Assembly (NCBI RefSeq): GCF_031921685.1
Contig: NZ_JAPDHU010000003.1
Location: 124,001 to 188,000, forward strand
DNA length: 64,000 nucleotides
Direction: 5' to 3'
DNA from: Terripilifer sp031921685
GTDB taxonomy: Bacteria; Pseudomonadota; Alphaproteobacteria; Rhizobiales; Beijerinckiaceae
The first letter of the stretch is position 1. The number at the start of each line of letters is the position of its first letter. Under the pieces are notes generated by a model that saw only the letters and a program-made list of their open reading frames with translations, was not told the DNA's origin and ran no database searches. Made by a program: the position numbers and the translations under genes. Positions 15,212 to 22,903 of this stretch are shown in pieces.

Positions 15212-16201
15212 ATGCTGCGAAGGAAGGTTGCGACTGGTCTACTGTGTGCTTTGTCCATGTTGCCGGCGACAGCGCCGGCAGCTGAAAAAGTAACGTACAA
15301 CATGGCTTGGCTGCCGCAGGGCAGCGTCGGCGGAACGATCGTCGCCAAGGCTAAAGGTTTCTTTACGGAAGAAGGACTGGATGTCGAACTGACGCGCGGC
15401 TACGGCGGCCAGCGCACGGTGAATGAAGTCGACCAAGGTCTATTCGATATCGGCTACGGCGATCCGCCGAGTGTGATCCTCAACAATGCCAATGGCGGAC
15501 GCACCGTTCTTGTCGGCGCGATCAACACTCGATGGCCCGCTGGGCTCTGCTTCGTCGAGGACGGCAAACGACATCCCAAAACCCCGGCAGAACTCAAGGG
15601 TATGACGGTGGCCGGTGGCGCTGGCTCGCCGGTGCAGAACATCGTTCCCGCATGGCTGAAGATGAACAACTTACCGCCCGACAGCATCAAACTGCTGCGC
15701 ATGGAGCCGGCCGTCATTAACAGTGCGCTGATCGAGGGTCGCGTCGATCTCGCCGAGTGCTGGGAAGGCGCCAACATGCCGCTGCTTGACTTCACAGCGG
15801 CGCAAGCGAGCAAGAAGGTCAATCACGTCCTCTATCGTGATTTCGGTCTGCATATCTATGGCAACGGCTTCGTCACCAGTCAGAAGATGATGAAGGAGCG
15901 GCCCGAAGTGCTGCGCAAGTTCCTGCGTGCCAGCTACAAAGGTTACCGCTACATGGCCACCAATCCCGACGACAGCGCCAATGCCATCGCCGGTCTCTAT
16001 CCGACGTTGAACAAAGGCGTTCTCACCGGTCAGATCAAGCAGACGGCAGATCTGCTCAGCGATCCCGGACAGCCCGACCAGCAGATGGGCTTCCTGCGCG
16101 ACGACCGCATGGCCAATACGTTCAAATTCACCACTGAAGCATTCGGCGTCGGTGACAAGCTGAATGTGAAGCAGTTGTACTCGAACGAATTTTTAAAATG
16201 A
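15212..16201 (+). CDS. NMT1/THI5-like ABC transporter substrate-binding protein
   Basis: 329-residue periplasmic receptor. The ATG at 15212 opens a signal peptide (MLRRKVATGLLCALSMLPAT, cleavage near residue 23); an upstream GTG at 15194 would only add six residues. The mature protein begins KVTYNMAWLPQGSVGGTIV, followed by KGFFTEEGLDVELTRGYGG and FDIGYGDPPSV, the family landmarks for aromatic, pyrimidine or sulfonate importers. It heads a plus-strand run with an extradiol-type VOC protein, permease, ATPase, second VOC protein and GntR regulator. The ligand is unknown; the enzyme neighbours suggest an aromatic or ring-cleavage compound. Confidence 0.88.
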   Translation: MLRRKVATGLLCALSMLPATAPAAEKVTYNMAWLPQGSVGGTIVAKAKGFFTEEGLDVELTRGYGGQRTVNEVDQGLFDIGYGDPPSVILNNANGGRTVLVGAINTRWPAGLCFVEDGKRHPKTPAELKGMTVAGGAGSPVQNIVPAWLKMNNLPPDSIKLLRMEPAVINSALIEGRVDLAECWEGANMPLLDFTAAQASKKVNHVLYRDFGLHIYGNGFVTSQKMMKERPEVLRKFLRASYKGYRYMATNPDDSANAIAGLYPTLNKGVLTGQIKQTADLLSDPGQPDQQMGFLRDDRMANTFKFTTEAFGVGDKLNVKQLYSNEFLK

Positions 16202-16238
16202 GGACGATGCAATGAATGTGCATCGGGAGGGAGTTGGA

Positions 16239-16775
16239 ATGACCGCTATCAAGCCGCAGAAGCTCGGCCACATCGTGCTGATGGTACGAGACGTCAAGAA
16301 ATCTTGCGACTTCTATACGGACATACTCGGCTTGAAAGTGTCCGACTGGATCGACGATAAGATGGTATTCCTGCGGGCCGGCGAGGATCATCACGATCTT
16401 GCCTTGTCGCAGATAGATGGCGATTGGAACTACGATGCGCCGGAAGCCGGCCGCAGACCGGGCCTCGAACATTTTTCCTATCTCGTCGATTCCCTAGAGG
16501 AGATGGAAAAGGCCGCGGCTTTCCTGCAAGAAAAGGGCATCGATATCGTGCGCGGTATCGGCAAACACGGTCCCGGTGAAAACTGCTTCCTCGTCTTCAA
16601 AGATCCCGATGGCAACAACGTGGAAATCTATTGCGAGATGCTGCAGATCCCCCGTGACGCCGCTCACAAGCCGGAAGTCTGGGAGCGCAATATCGAATCC
16701 TTCGACCGCTGGCGTTTTGCCCGCTTCATCAATCCGCCGCCGGCTCAAGTCGTGGCGCAGAAGAAGGGAGGCTGA
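16239..16775 (+). CDS. VOC family protein, extradiol dioxygenase-like
   Basis: 178 residues. The ATG at 16239 follows a strong GGGAGGGAG ribosome site; an ATG at 16212 has none. Metal-ligand candidates are the His in KLGHIVLMV (about residue 10), the His in GLEHFSYLV (about residue 76) and the Glu in NNVEIYCEM (about residue 131), the H-H-E set of type I extradiol dioxygenases in a single-module protein. A 45-residue tail after the VOC domain (WERNIESFDRWRFARFINPP) is not part of the fold. It is placed between the SBP and permease genes of an ABC importer, just 3 bases before the permease start, so import and processing appear tightly coupled. Confidence 0.83.
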   Translation: MTAIKPQKLGHIVLMVRDVKKSCDFYTDILGLKVSDWIDDKMVFLRAGEDHHDLALSQIDGDWNYDAPEAGRRPGLEHFSYLVDSLEEMEKAAAFLQEKGIDIVRGIGKHGPGENCFLVFKDPDGNNVEIYCEMLQIPRDAAHKPEVWERNIESFDRWRFARFINPPPAQVVAQKKGG

Positions 16776-16778
16776 GAC

Positions 16779-17591
16779 ATGGCGCTCGCGACACAACAAT
16801 TTGGCGCCAGGCGCGCCAAACGACCGTCAAAAAGCTGGTTTGTGATTTCGCCAACCATCTGGCAGCCGGTCGTCTTTTTCGGGCTTCTGTTCGTCGCCTG
16901 GGAAGTGGCGGTCACCGCATTCAACGTACGTCCCTATCTCCTGCCCCGCTTCAGTGTCGTCGCCAGCGCCTTGTGGACGGCGCGGGTCGACCTCTTTCAC
17001 AATGTCGGCATCACCATGGTCGAAGTGGCGTTCGGCTTTGCCGCCGCCGTCATTGGTGGTGCGCTGCTTGGCATCGTCATCTATGCATCGCCCGTGGCGC
17101 GGCGGACGATCTATCCATTCGTGACCGCTCTGCAAGCCATGCCCAAGAGCGCGCTGGCCCCGCTCATGGTCGTCTGGTTCGGTTATGGTCTTTTCTCCAA
17201 GAGCGCCATGGCTTTCTTGTTCGCCTTCTTCCCGATCGTGGTGGCGACGCTCGGCGGCTTTCTCGGCACGCCCGCCAATCTGGAAGAACATTTCCGCGCT
17301 CTGCGCGCCTCTTCCTGGCAAACGTTCGCGATGTTGCGGCTGCCCGCCGCCCTGCCCATCTTCATCGACGGCTGCAAAGTCGCCATGCCGCTCGCCATCA
17401 TCGGCGCCATTATCGGCGAGTTCGTCGGCTCGCAGGACGGGCTTGGCAACTATCTGATGATGGCAGCCTCCAGTTCGCGCACAGACCTGATGTTCGCGGC
17501 CATTCTGGTGATCACTGCCACATCGATGATTCTCTACTGGCTCCTCGAAATCCTCAGCCGCTGGGTTTGGTGGCGCGGCATTCAATTCTGA
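16779..17591 (+). CDS. ABC transporter permease (SsuC/TauC-type)
   Basis: 270-residue inner-membrane subunit with about six hydrophobic segments, the first near residues 25-47 (PTIWQPVVFFGLLFVAWEVA). The EAA-type loop lies around LEEHFRALRASSWQTFAMLR, followed by LPAALPIFIDGCKVAMPLA, matching the BPD_transp_1 pattern of the nitrate/sulfonate/taurine group. It starts 3 bases after the VOC gene and is followed 11 bases later by the ATPase gene. Partner SBP is at 15212. Confidence 0.9.
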   Translation: MALATQQFGARRAKRPSKSWFVISPTIWQPVVFFGLLFVAWEVAVTAFNVRPYLLPRFSVVASALWTARVDLFHNVGITMVEVAFGFAAAVIGGALLGIVIYASPVARRTIYPFVTALQAMPKSALAPLMVVWFGYGLFSKSAMAFLFAFFPIVVATLGGFLGTPANLEEHFRALRASSWQTFAMLRLPAALPIFIDGCKVAMPLAIIGAIIGEFVGSQDGLGNYLMMAASSSRTDLMFAAILVITATSMILYWLLEILSRWVWWRGIQF

Positions 17592-17602
17592 TCGGTGACA
17601 TC

Positions 17603-18394
17603 ATGCTTGCGGTGGACAACAAGACCAGGGCGATGATTTCCGACAAGCCGGCGATCAACATTCACAACTTGCGCAAAACATTTGGGCCGGATGTCGTTGC
17701 ACTCGAAGACATCAATCTATCGGTTCCTGAGCGGCAGTTCATTTCAATCATCGGGCCGAGCGGCTGCGGCAAGAGCACGCTCTTGCGCATTCTGGCTGGT
17801 CTGCTGTCGTGGGATGAAGGCACGGTAGACCTCGACGGCGGTTCCGTGTCGGAAAGCAGCAGGGAAGTCGGTGTCGTCTTTCAATCCAGCAATATGCTGC
17901 CTTGGCTAACGGTGCGAGACAATGTCGCCCTCGGCGCCAAGATCCGCGGGGTTTCCACAGGCCCCAACGGCCAAGTCGTCGACGACATGCTGAAAGTCCT
18001 GTCACTCGACAAGTTCGCCAAGAGCTATCCGCATCAATTGTCCGGCGGCATGCGCCAGCGCGCCGCCATCGGCCAGGCCCTGGTGCTCAATCCGAAAATC
18101 CTGCTGATGGACGAGCCCTTCGGCGCGCTCGACGCTCTTACCCGCGATCGCCTGAACGTTGAACTGCTGCGCATCTGGCAGGAACAGATGAAGACCGTGG
18201 TCCTTATCACCCACAGTATTTCGGAAGCCGTGTTTCTATCGGACCGGGTGATCGTGATGTCGCCCCATCCCGGCAAGATCATCGAGGAAATCGACATCGA
18301 TCTGCCGCGTCCACGCCAACCCGACGCCACACGGCTTAACCCGCTCTTCGGCCAGTATGTCACCACCCTGAGCAAGATCATGGGCGTCATTTGA
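17603..18394 (+). CDS. ABC transporter ATP-binding protein (SsuB/TauB-type)
   Basis: 263-residue ATPase that powers the importer. Walker A is GPSGCGKST (about residue 52), the Q-loop region VVFQSSNMLPW, the signature LSGGMRQR (about residue 148), Walker B ILLMDEPFGALD, and the switch His in ITHSISEAVF. The C-terminus has the DLPRPRQPDATR segment common in the SsuB branch. The ATG at 17603 is the first start in frame after the permease gene; reading further upstream would run through the permease in a wrong frame. Confidence 0.93.
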   Translation: MLAVDNKTRAMISDKPAINIHNLRKTFGPDVVALEDINLSVPERQFISIIGPSGCGKSTLLRILAGLLSWDEGTVDLDGGSVSESSREVGVVFQSSNMLPWLTVRDNVALGAKIRGVSTGPNGQVVDDMLKVLSLDKFAKSYPHQLSGGMRQRAAIGQALVLNPKILLMDEPFGALDALTRDRLNVELLRIWQEQMKTVVLITHSISEAVFLSDRVIVMSPHPGKIIEEIDIDLPRPRQPDATRLNPLFGQYVTTLSKIMGVI

Positions 18395-18437
18395 TCGGAA
18401 GCCAGAGTCAGCTGAACCATATGTTCAATACCGTATC

Positions 18438-18447
18438 GTGTATACAC
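18438..18447. promoter_or_regulatory. GTGTATACAC palindrome, candidate GntR operator
   Basis: Perfect 10-base palindrome 39 bases before the VOC gene at 18486, in the gap after the ATPase gene. TGTATACA-like palindromes are typical operators of GntR/FadR-type regulators, and the GntR gene is two genes downstream. It may control a second promoter for the VOC-GntR pair. Confidence 0.6.
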
Positions 18448-18485
18448 AACGGCTGCGTAGCAGCCTCGAATATGAGGTACCTTCC

Positions 18486-18899
18486 ATGACCAGCAAGCTC
18501 CGCCACATCGCCATTTCGGTTCCCGATCCCGAGGCGGCTGCCACCTTCTTCGAAAAGGCCTTCGGCATGACCCGCGCCGGCAAGGCGATGCGCGGCTGGT
18601 ACATGACCGACGGCGTATTCAATGTGGCTTTGCTGAAGTTCACTGGCGAACCGGTCCCCGGCTTCGAGGACGCCGGCGAACACTATGGCCTGATCCATTT
18701 CGGCATGTGGGTCGACGACCTCGACGAAGCCGCCAAGCAAATCGAAAACGCCGGCGGCAGCTACCTGACCGGGCGCAAGGAAAAGGACCCGAACGTCTAT
18801 TACGAGGTCAAATACAAGACGCCGGAAGGCTTCGTTTTCGACATTACGGAATCGGGTTGGAAAGGCGCGGTCAAGAACGTGGTTGCATCCGAAGCTTGA
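18486..18899 (+). CDS. VOC superfamily protein
   Basis: 137 residues, single VOC module. The ATG at 18486 starts MTSKLRHIAISVPDPEAA, aligned with its paralogue at 7454. Candidate ligands are His in LRHIAIS (about residue 7), His in GLIHFGMWV (about residue 75) and the acidic residue in FVFDITESGW. Compared with the 120-residue paralogue it has an insert after VALLKF (GEPVPGFEDAGEHYG). Located between the ABC ATPase and GntR genes, so it probably acts on the imported compound or its oxidation product. The reaction is unknown. Confidence 0.83.
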   Translation: MTSKLRHIAISVPDPEAAATFFEKAFGMTRAGKAMRGWYMTDGVFNVALLKFTGEPVPGFEDAGEHYGLIHFGMWVDDLDEAAKQIENAGGSYLTGRKEKDPNVYYEVKYKTPEGFVFDITESGWKGAVKNVVASEA

Positions 18900-18955
18900 A
18901 AGTGCTTCGTCTTGGTAGCTACTTTGTCTAACTGAACAGCAACGCCGCATAGACC

Positions 18956-19618
18956 ATGAGCACGAACTCATCGCGTGTTTACAAGGAACTGGCGCAGCAG
19001 ATCATCAGCGGATCGCTGCCGCCCGGCCAAAAGCTCGAAGAAAAAATCCTAGCGGAGCAGTTCGGCGTCTCCCGGACGCCGATCCGCGAGGCTTTGCGCG
19101 AACTCGGGGCCCGCGGTCTGGTCGACTTCATTCCTCGTCGCGGTGGTATTGTCGCCGAGATCGGCATCCCGCAGTTGGCGGACATGCTGGAAGCTGAGTG
19201 CGAGATCGAAGGCTTATGCGCCAAACTGTCGGCGCAACGCATGACAGCGCTCGACAAGGGCAATCTGATGGAGATTCATCGTCAGGCCGTGAAGCTGGGC
19301 AACTCCCGATCGGAAGCCGCCTATCTACAGCTCAATCACGAATTTCACGATCTGATCTGCGCCGGTGCGCGCAACCAAACGATCGCCACAACGGCGCGCG
19401 AGTTGCGTGAACGCCTTGGTGCCTTCCGCCAGTCCCAATCGGGCACTCTGAAAGAGCGTATGGAACGCTCCAACGAAGAACATGAGGCGATCGTCCAAGC
19501 GATTTTGGCGGGGCAGCCGGAAGCCGCCTACGAGGCCATGCGCAAACACAATGCCCGGCTTAGTTCTGGCGTGCTGCGTCTGCTGTCTCGCAATGTGGAA
19601 ATAGCACCAGCCAAATGA
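18956..19618 (+). CDS. GntR family transcriptional regulator, FCD domain
   Basis: 220 residues. The N-terminal winged helix covers about residues 8-75: VYKELAQQIISGSLPPGQKL, then LAEQFGVSRTPIREALRELG and the wing VDFIPRRGGIVAEI. The FCD ligand domain follows, with metal-ligand candidates in NHEFHDLICAG, NEEHEAIVQAI and RKHNARLSSG. It is the last gene of the plus-strand module, facing the FAH-family gene tail to tail across 11 bases. Candidate operators with GTGTATAC-type arms lie before the SBP gene, before the neighbouring VOC gene and before the FAH gene, so it probably represses the whole module until an intermediate accumulates. Confidence 0.92.
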   Translation: MSTNSSRVYKELAQQIISGSLPPGQKLEEKILAEQFGVSRTPIREALRELGARGLVDFIPRRGGIVAEIGIPQLADMLEAECEIEGLCAKLSAQRMTALDKGNLMEIHRQAVKLGNSRSEAAYLQLNHEFHDLICAGARNQTIATTARELRERLGAFRQSQSGTLKERMERSNEEHEAIVQAILAGQPEAAYEAMRKHNARLSSGVLRLLSRNVEIAPAK

Positions 19619-19629
19619 ACCCACCTGGG

Positions 19630-20556
19630 TCAAACCCGGGCGCGCACCAACAATTCTACCGGATTGGTCAGCGTACCGATTGCCGGAATTTCCGCTGAAA
19701 CGGTGTCGCCTGGTTTCAGGAACATATTGCGCCCCATTCCAACACCAGTTGGCGTACCCGTGGCAATCATGTCGCCTGGCTGAAGTGTCAGCATGCGCGA
19801 CAGATAGGCGATCTGCTCGGCCAGCGTGAAAATCATCTCGTTCGTATTACCGTCTTGCATCATCTGATCGTTGACACTCAGCTTGAGCTGAATGTTCTGG
19901 GGATCGGGAATGAGCGAGGCAGGAACGAGCCAGGGTCCTGTCGGGCCAAATGTGTCGTAGCTCTTTCCACGGAACCAATCGTTCTTGAACGGAAAATCCG
20001 TCCGACGGCTGAGATCGCGCGCGCTGATATCGTTGAAGATCGTATAAGCGGCGACATGGGCTAGCGCCTGCTCCACGGAAATATCGCGGCCGCGCAGACC
20101 GATGACGGCGGCCAGTTCCACTTCCCAGTCCACCATGGTGGATTCATCAGGCAGCAATATCGCCTCGTGCGGCCCGACAACCGAGGTGTCCGCCTTCATG
20201 AAAATATAGGGCTGGCTGTCCGCCTTGGCTGCCAAGGCAGTGCCCATCTCCTGCGCATGCTCGACGAAGTTCGACGCGGCGCAGAATATCCGTTTCGGCA
20301 CGATTGGCGCCTTGATGACTGCTCTTTCGGGCAACGGCATCAAGCCATGCCGCTTCGCTTCGATCTGGGCAGCAATCTCGGCGAGCTTCGGTTGCAGCCT
20401 CTCCCAACGATCGATGATAGCCATCATGGAAGAAAAATCTTGGTCAACACCGAAATGCTTGGCAGCTTCAGCTAGGTCGTACAGCGCTCCGCCCACGATA
20501 ATTGCGGTGCAATATTGCCCGTCGACATCGACTATCCCTAAAGCATGCCAGATCAT
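19630..20556 (-). CDS. fumarylacetoacetate hydrolase (FAH) family protein
   Basis: 308 residues. The catalytic C-terminal part has FCAASNFVEHAQEMG, then VDWEVELAAVIG whose two Glu and the Asp in NDISARDLSR make the E-E-D metal site, the lid-type region KSYDTFGPTGPW, and GDMIATGTPTGVG, all hallmarks of FAH/HpaG/2-keto-4-pentenoate hydratase-type enzymes. I use the ATG at 20556 after a GAGGCGAGG ribosome site rather than an upstream start at 20598, which would sit inside the inverted repeat. It would hydrolyse a C-C bond or decarboxylate a ring-cleavage product, consistent with the extradiol-type VOC gene in the convergent module. Confidence 0.9.
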   Translation of the reverse strand: MIWHALGIVDVDGQYCTAIIVGGALYDLAEAAKHFGVDQDFSSMMAIIDRWERLQPKLAEIAAQIEAKRHGLMPLPERAVIKAPIVPKRIFCAASNFVEHAQEMGTALAAKADSQPYIFMKADTSVVGPHEAILLPDESTMVDWEVELAAVIGLRGRDISVEQALAHVAAYTIFNDISARDLSRRTDFPFKNDWFRGKSYDTFGPTGPWLVPASLIPDPQNIQLKLSVNDQMMQDGNTNEMIFTLAEQIAYLSRMLTLQPGDMIATGTPTGVGMGRNMFLKPGDTVSAEIPAIGTLTNPVELLVRARV

Positions 20557-20567
20557 GACCTCGCCTC

Positions 20568-20598
20568 GTGTATGCATGAAATATATTTGTGCATACAC
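20568..20598. promoter_or_regulatory. perfect inverted repeat upstream of FAH-family gene
   Basis: GTGTATGCA (20568-20576) and TGCATACAC (20590-20598) are perfect complements with a 13-base AT-rich spacer. It lies 12 bases before the FAH start, so a bound protein would block transcription or translation. The arms resemble the GntR-type sites in this module and also the palindrome before the LysR gene at 13843. Confidence 0.65.
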
Positions 20599-20690
20599 TA
20601 GTAGCAGGCGCGCGGATCGTCAATTTAAATTGTTGCGAACTTTTGGGGACGGAGTGCTTCGACTGTGCACCAAACCGATATCGTTTCTAT

Positions 20691-21137
20691 TCAGAAGTGC
20701 CCATGACTGAAGGATAAGTCGACCATCGTTTTAATGTCAGCCGACTTGGGGGCCACCCCCAGCTCTTGCCAGATGGCCAATTGACGGCTCATGTCCGCAA
20801 CATCCACCTCAGGTTGCCGATCATAGTAAGGCAGGGCGCTTTTTAAATTCCGCGAGATTGTAAAATGCAGCCGTCGTCCGCCAAGACCGATGTCAGCATC
20901 GCCGGACACCACAACCAGCGGCACGGCGGAGGCAGCGTCAAAGAAGTTAAGTTGAATATCCAGCCCTTCATTCCGGAAGAAACCTTTCTCCACCCCGATG
21001 TAGAGCGGCGCATTCAAAGGAAGCCTCACGAGTCCAATTCGCCCTTTAACAAGCTCCTGAACTGAGGCGTGTGAAGTATCGGCCTCTGCCGCGTCGCCAA
21101 CCAACGCAGCAAACATGAGCAGTAATCGCTTTATCAC
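20691..21137 (-). pseudogene. internally deleted NMT1/THI5-like substrate-binding protein remnant
   Basis: An open frame of 148 residues starting at GTG 21137 after GGGAGGCAACGA. Residues 1-90 look like the normal beginning of a periplasmic binding protein (short signal peptide, NAPLYIGVEKGFFRNEGLDI, VVSGDADIGLGG). After GRRLHFTISRNLKSALPYYD the sequence jumps to what is normally the last 40 residues (EVDVADMSRQLAIWQELGV, then DIKTMVDLSF). About 150-180 residues of the middle are missing compared with the usual 320-340, so the ligand cleft cannot form. The frame is still open. It starts 21 bases after the stop of the isomerase pseudogene, so both once formed an operon. Confidence 0.75.
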
Positions 21138-21157
21138 TCGTTGCCTCCCTTTGATTA

Positions 21158-21826
21158 TTACGATCGTTCCCAGCCGATCGCGTCAAAAGCTTTGAAAAAG
21201 TCGGCGGTCGCCATTCCGCATAAATGACCTCGCTCAATGACGGGCTTTCCGCATGCTCCAAGCAAGGCGCTTCCACGCCAACATCAATCCCTGGCGGCAA
21301 ACCACGCATCAGCTCAAACAGAGGCAGGTGCCCTTGGCCTGGATGGAGCCGGCTCGAACGCGCTTCTGTGCGCAATTCGGATGCCTGTGGTGGCGATAGA
21401 TGCGCGTGGCAATACGCCAGCATCGAAGGGTCCAGGATCGCAATGTCCGCAGGATTCGCTGCTGAGCGGCGCAGATGCAGGGCATCGATGAGAACCCCAG
21501 CATTAGCGCAACCGCTTTGTTGCACAATGGCGTAAGCGGCCTGAATGGTCGACGTATGGCAATATGGAATAAATTCGAGCATCACTTTGAGCCCAAAAAG
21601 AGTGGCTCAATTCACAGAGGCGAGAAAAATTGTCCGTGCGAGTGGGCTCGGCATCATTGCCAACGACCAGCACATTGCGCGCGCCCAGTTGAGCGGCTGT
21701 ATCGAACACAGGCAGATAAGACTCGGCCTCCGTCTCGGCCGTAAGCCAGAAGGACTCAACATCCAGAATGTCGTGGCCGGTATCGCTCAACCGCCGTTTG
21801 ATCTGCCGAACCAACGACGGCTGCAC
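21158..21826 (-). pseudogene. frameshifted sugar phosphate isomerase/epimerase-like gene
   Basis: TIM-barrel (xylose isomerase-like) remnants lie in at least three reading frames. The first piece (about 21826-21600) carries LPVFDTAAQLGARNVLVVGN. After a 1-base shift at an A5 run (21595-21599 on the plus strand) the text continues MLEFIPYCHTSTIQAAYAIV, then NAGVLIDALHLRRS, CHAHLSPP and MRGLPPGIDVGVEAP. A second shift near 21220 leads to ATADFFKAFDAIGWERS and a stop at 21158. The N-terminus is also missing, ending close to the vapC stop at 21854. Not functional as written unless the shifts are sequencing errors; two shifts plus truncation argue for true decay. Confidence 0.78.
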
Positions 21827-21853
21827 TCGGCTTCCATTGCAGACATGGGAAGC

Positions 21854-22249
21854 TCAGGCCGCTTCGATGTCCGTCAGCGGAAAATCGGCGCCCTTGAACA
21901 TCAGTGGCTCGCCAAAATGCCGGGCGCAGGCGTAAGCAAAACAGTCGCCGAAATTGAGCCGCGCCGGATGCCGGCCCTTGCCGTAACGGTCGAAGGCCTC
22001 GATCGCGATCCGCGCCGCCGCCGGCGGCACCACCACCGTCTCGATCTTCACCAAAGCAAGATAGCTTTCGACTGCGTCGGCTGTTTCGGCGATGGGAAGA
22101 TCGAGGATTCGGGCAACCGCGATTGCCGCCTCCCAGACCGCCAACGGTGATGTCAGGCGCTTGGGGTCCTGTTGCAATCGCGCCAGAAGCTCGCGCGCGT
22201 CGTCTTCGTTGGTCAGCAGCGCGGTCAGTGCCGAGGCGTCGATAAACAT
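21854..22249 (-). CDS. vapC: type II toxin, VapC PIN-domain ribonuclease
   Basis: 131 residues. The PIN-domain acidic residues are in FIDASALTALL (about residue 4), VWEAAIAVARIL (about residue 40), LNFGDCFAYACARHF (about residue 98) and GADFPLTDI near the end. This is the layout of Mg2+-dependent VapC toxins that cleave tRNA or rRNA. The ATG at 22249 overlaps the vapB stop (TGATG), giving translational coupling. The stop lies about 28 bases from the decayed isomerase frame, so the module seems to have landed in or beside that gene. Confidence 0.9.
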   Translation of the reverse strand: MFIDASALTALLTNEDDARELLARLQQDPKRLTSPLAVWEAAIAVARILDLPIAETADAVESYLALVKIETVVVPPAAARIAIEAFDRYGKGRHPARLNFGDCFAYACARHFGEPLMFKGADFPLTDIEAA

Positions 22250-22494
22250 CAATGGTCCTCGTACAGGCTGTCGCGGAAGGCCTTGTCTGCCGGCTGGCCC
22301 TCGGCGGGTTGGCCTTTGGCACGCAAATCACGTGTGAATTGGATACCAAGCTCCACCAGGGAGGGCTTTCCCTGTTCACGCTCAAGCTCATGGAGAAGCG
22401 CCGTATGCACGGCTTCGGTCAGGCTCAATTTTTTGAGCGCCGCGACCTTACGGGCCAGCGCATCCGTCTCGGAATTCTTAATGTGGAAGGCCAT
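22249..22494 (-). CDS. vapB: type II antitoxin, VapB (PSK/Rv0623-like)
   Basis: 81 residues. MAFHIKNSETDALARKVAAL followed by SLTEAVHTALLHELER is the ribbon-helix-helix DNA-binding part, and the C-terminal KAFRDSLYEDH is the toxin-wrapping tail. I choose the ATG at 22494, which follows GGAGCGG; an ATG at 22506 would add MERF. It precedes and overlaps vapC. The AT-rich stretch at 22507-22555 with the repeats TATCGTG/TATCGTA on the minus strand is the likely promoter and autoregulatory operator. Confidence 0.88.
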   Translation of the reverse strand: MAFHIKNSETDALARKVAALKKLSLTEAVHTALLHELEREQGKPSLVELGIQFTRDLRAKGQPAEGQPADKAFRDSLYEDH

Positions 22495-22506
22495 GAACCG
22501 CTCCAT

Positions 22507-22555
22507 CTAGACTAAACTATCTATCCATATATAAAATATACGATACACGATAGAA
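22507..22555 (-). promoter_or_regulatory. AT-rich vapBC promoter/operator region
   Basis: Strongly AT-rich compared with its surroundings. On the minus strand it carries tandem TATCGTG and TATCGTA followed by ATTTTATATATGG. Antitoxin-bound repeats of this sort are usual before vapBC. Exact boxes not resolved. Confidence 0.4.
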
Positions 22556-22669
22556 AGAGCTTCGAACTGCGCCGGCTCGACCACTTCATTTTCCACGCAC
22601 TAGCACCGCCCATCGCCGCTGGCTGCGGATGCTTCGAACCCACGACCCTAAGCCCTTGAAATTTTAGAC

Positions 22670-22704
22670 AAAATAAAACCCCAGCAAAATGTTTGCTGGG
22701 GTTT
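22670..22704 (-). terminator. rho-independent terminator of the rRNA operon
   Basis: Perfect 13-bp stem AAACCCCAGCAAA / TTTGCTGGGGTTT at 22676-22704 with a 3-base loop. On the minus strand it is followed by TATTTTG. It lies 8 bases beyond the CCA end of tRNA-fMet and so ends the transcript that starts near 28469. Confidence 0.88.
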
Positions 22705-22712
22705 CTTGAATT

Positions 22713-22789
<77 letters not shown>

Positions 22790-22903
22790 CCAACCGGAAA
22801 ACTGCGGCTTCATTAAAGTGTCGCAGTTTAAAAAGCAACGACGGCATTCGTGAAGAAGGCCGCCGCGAACTTTCATGATGAAGAGGCAGATCCGTTTTTT
22901 GCA

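Noticed and set aside
19621..19644. Small hairpin between GntR and FAH genes
   Set aside because: Imperfect 7-bp stem without a T run; too weak to call a bidirectional terminator.
22628..22652. tRNA T-arm-like text (GTGGGTTCGAA on the minus strand) near vapBC
   Set aside because: Only the loop and half of the stem match; no acceptor or anticodon arms follow, so it is not a tRNA gene. A tRNA-derived attachment-site remnant is possible but unsupported.
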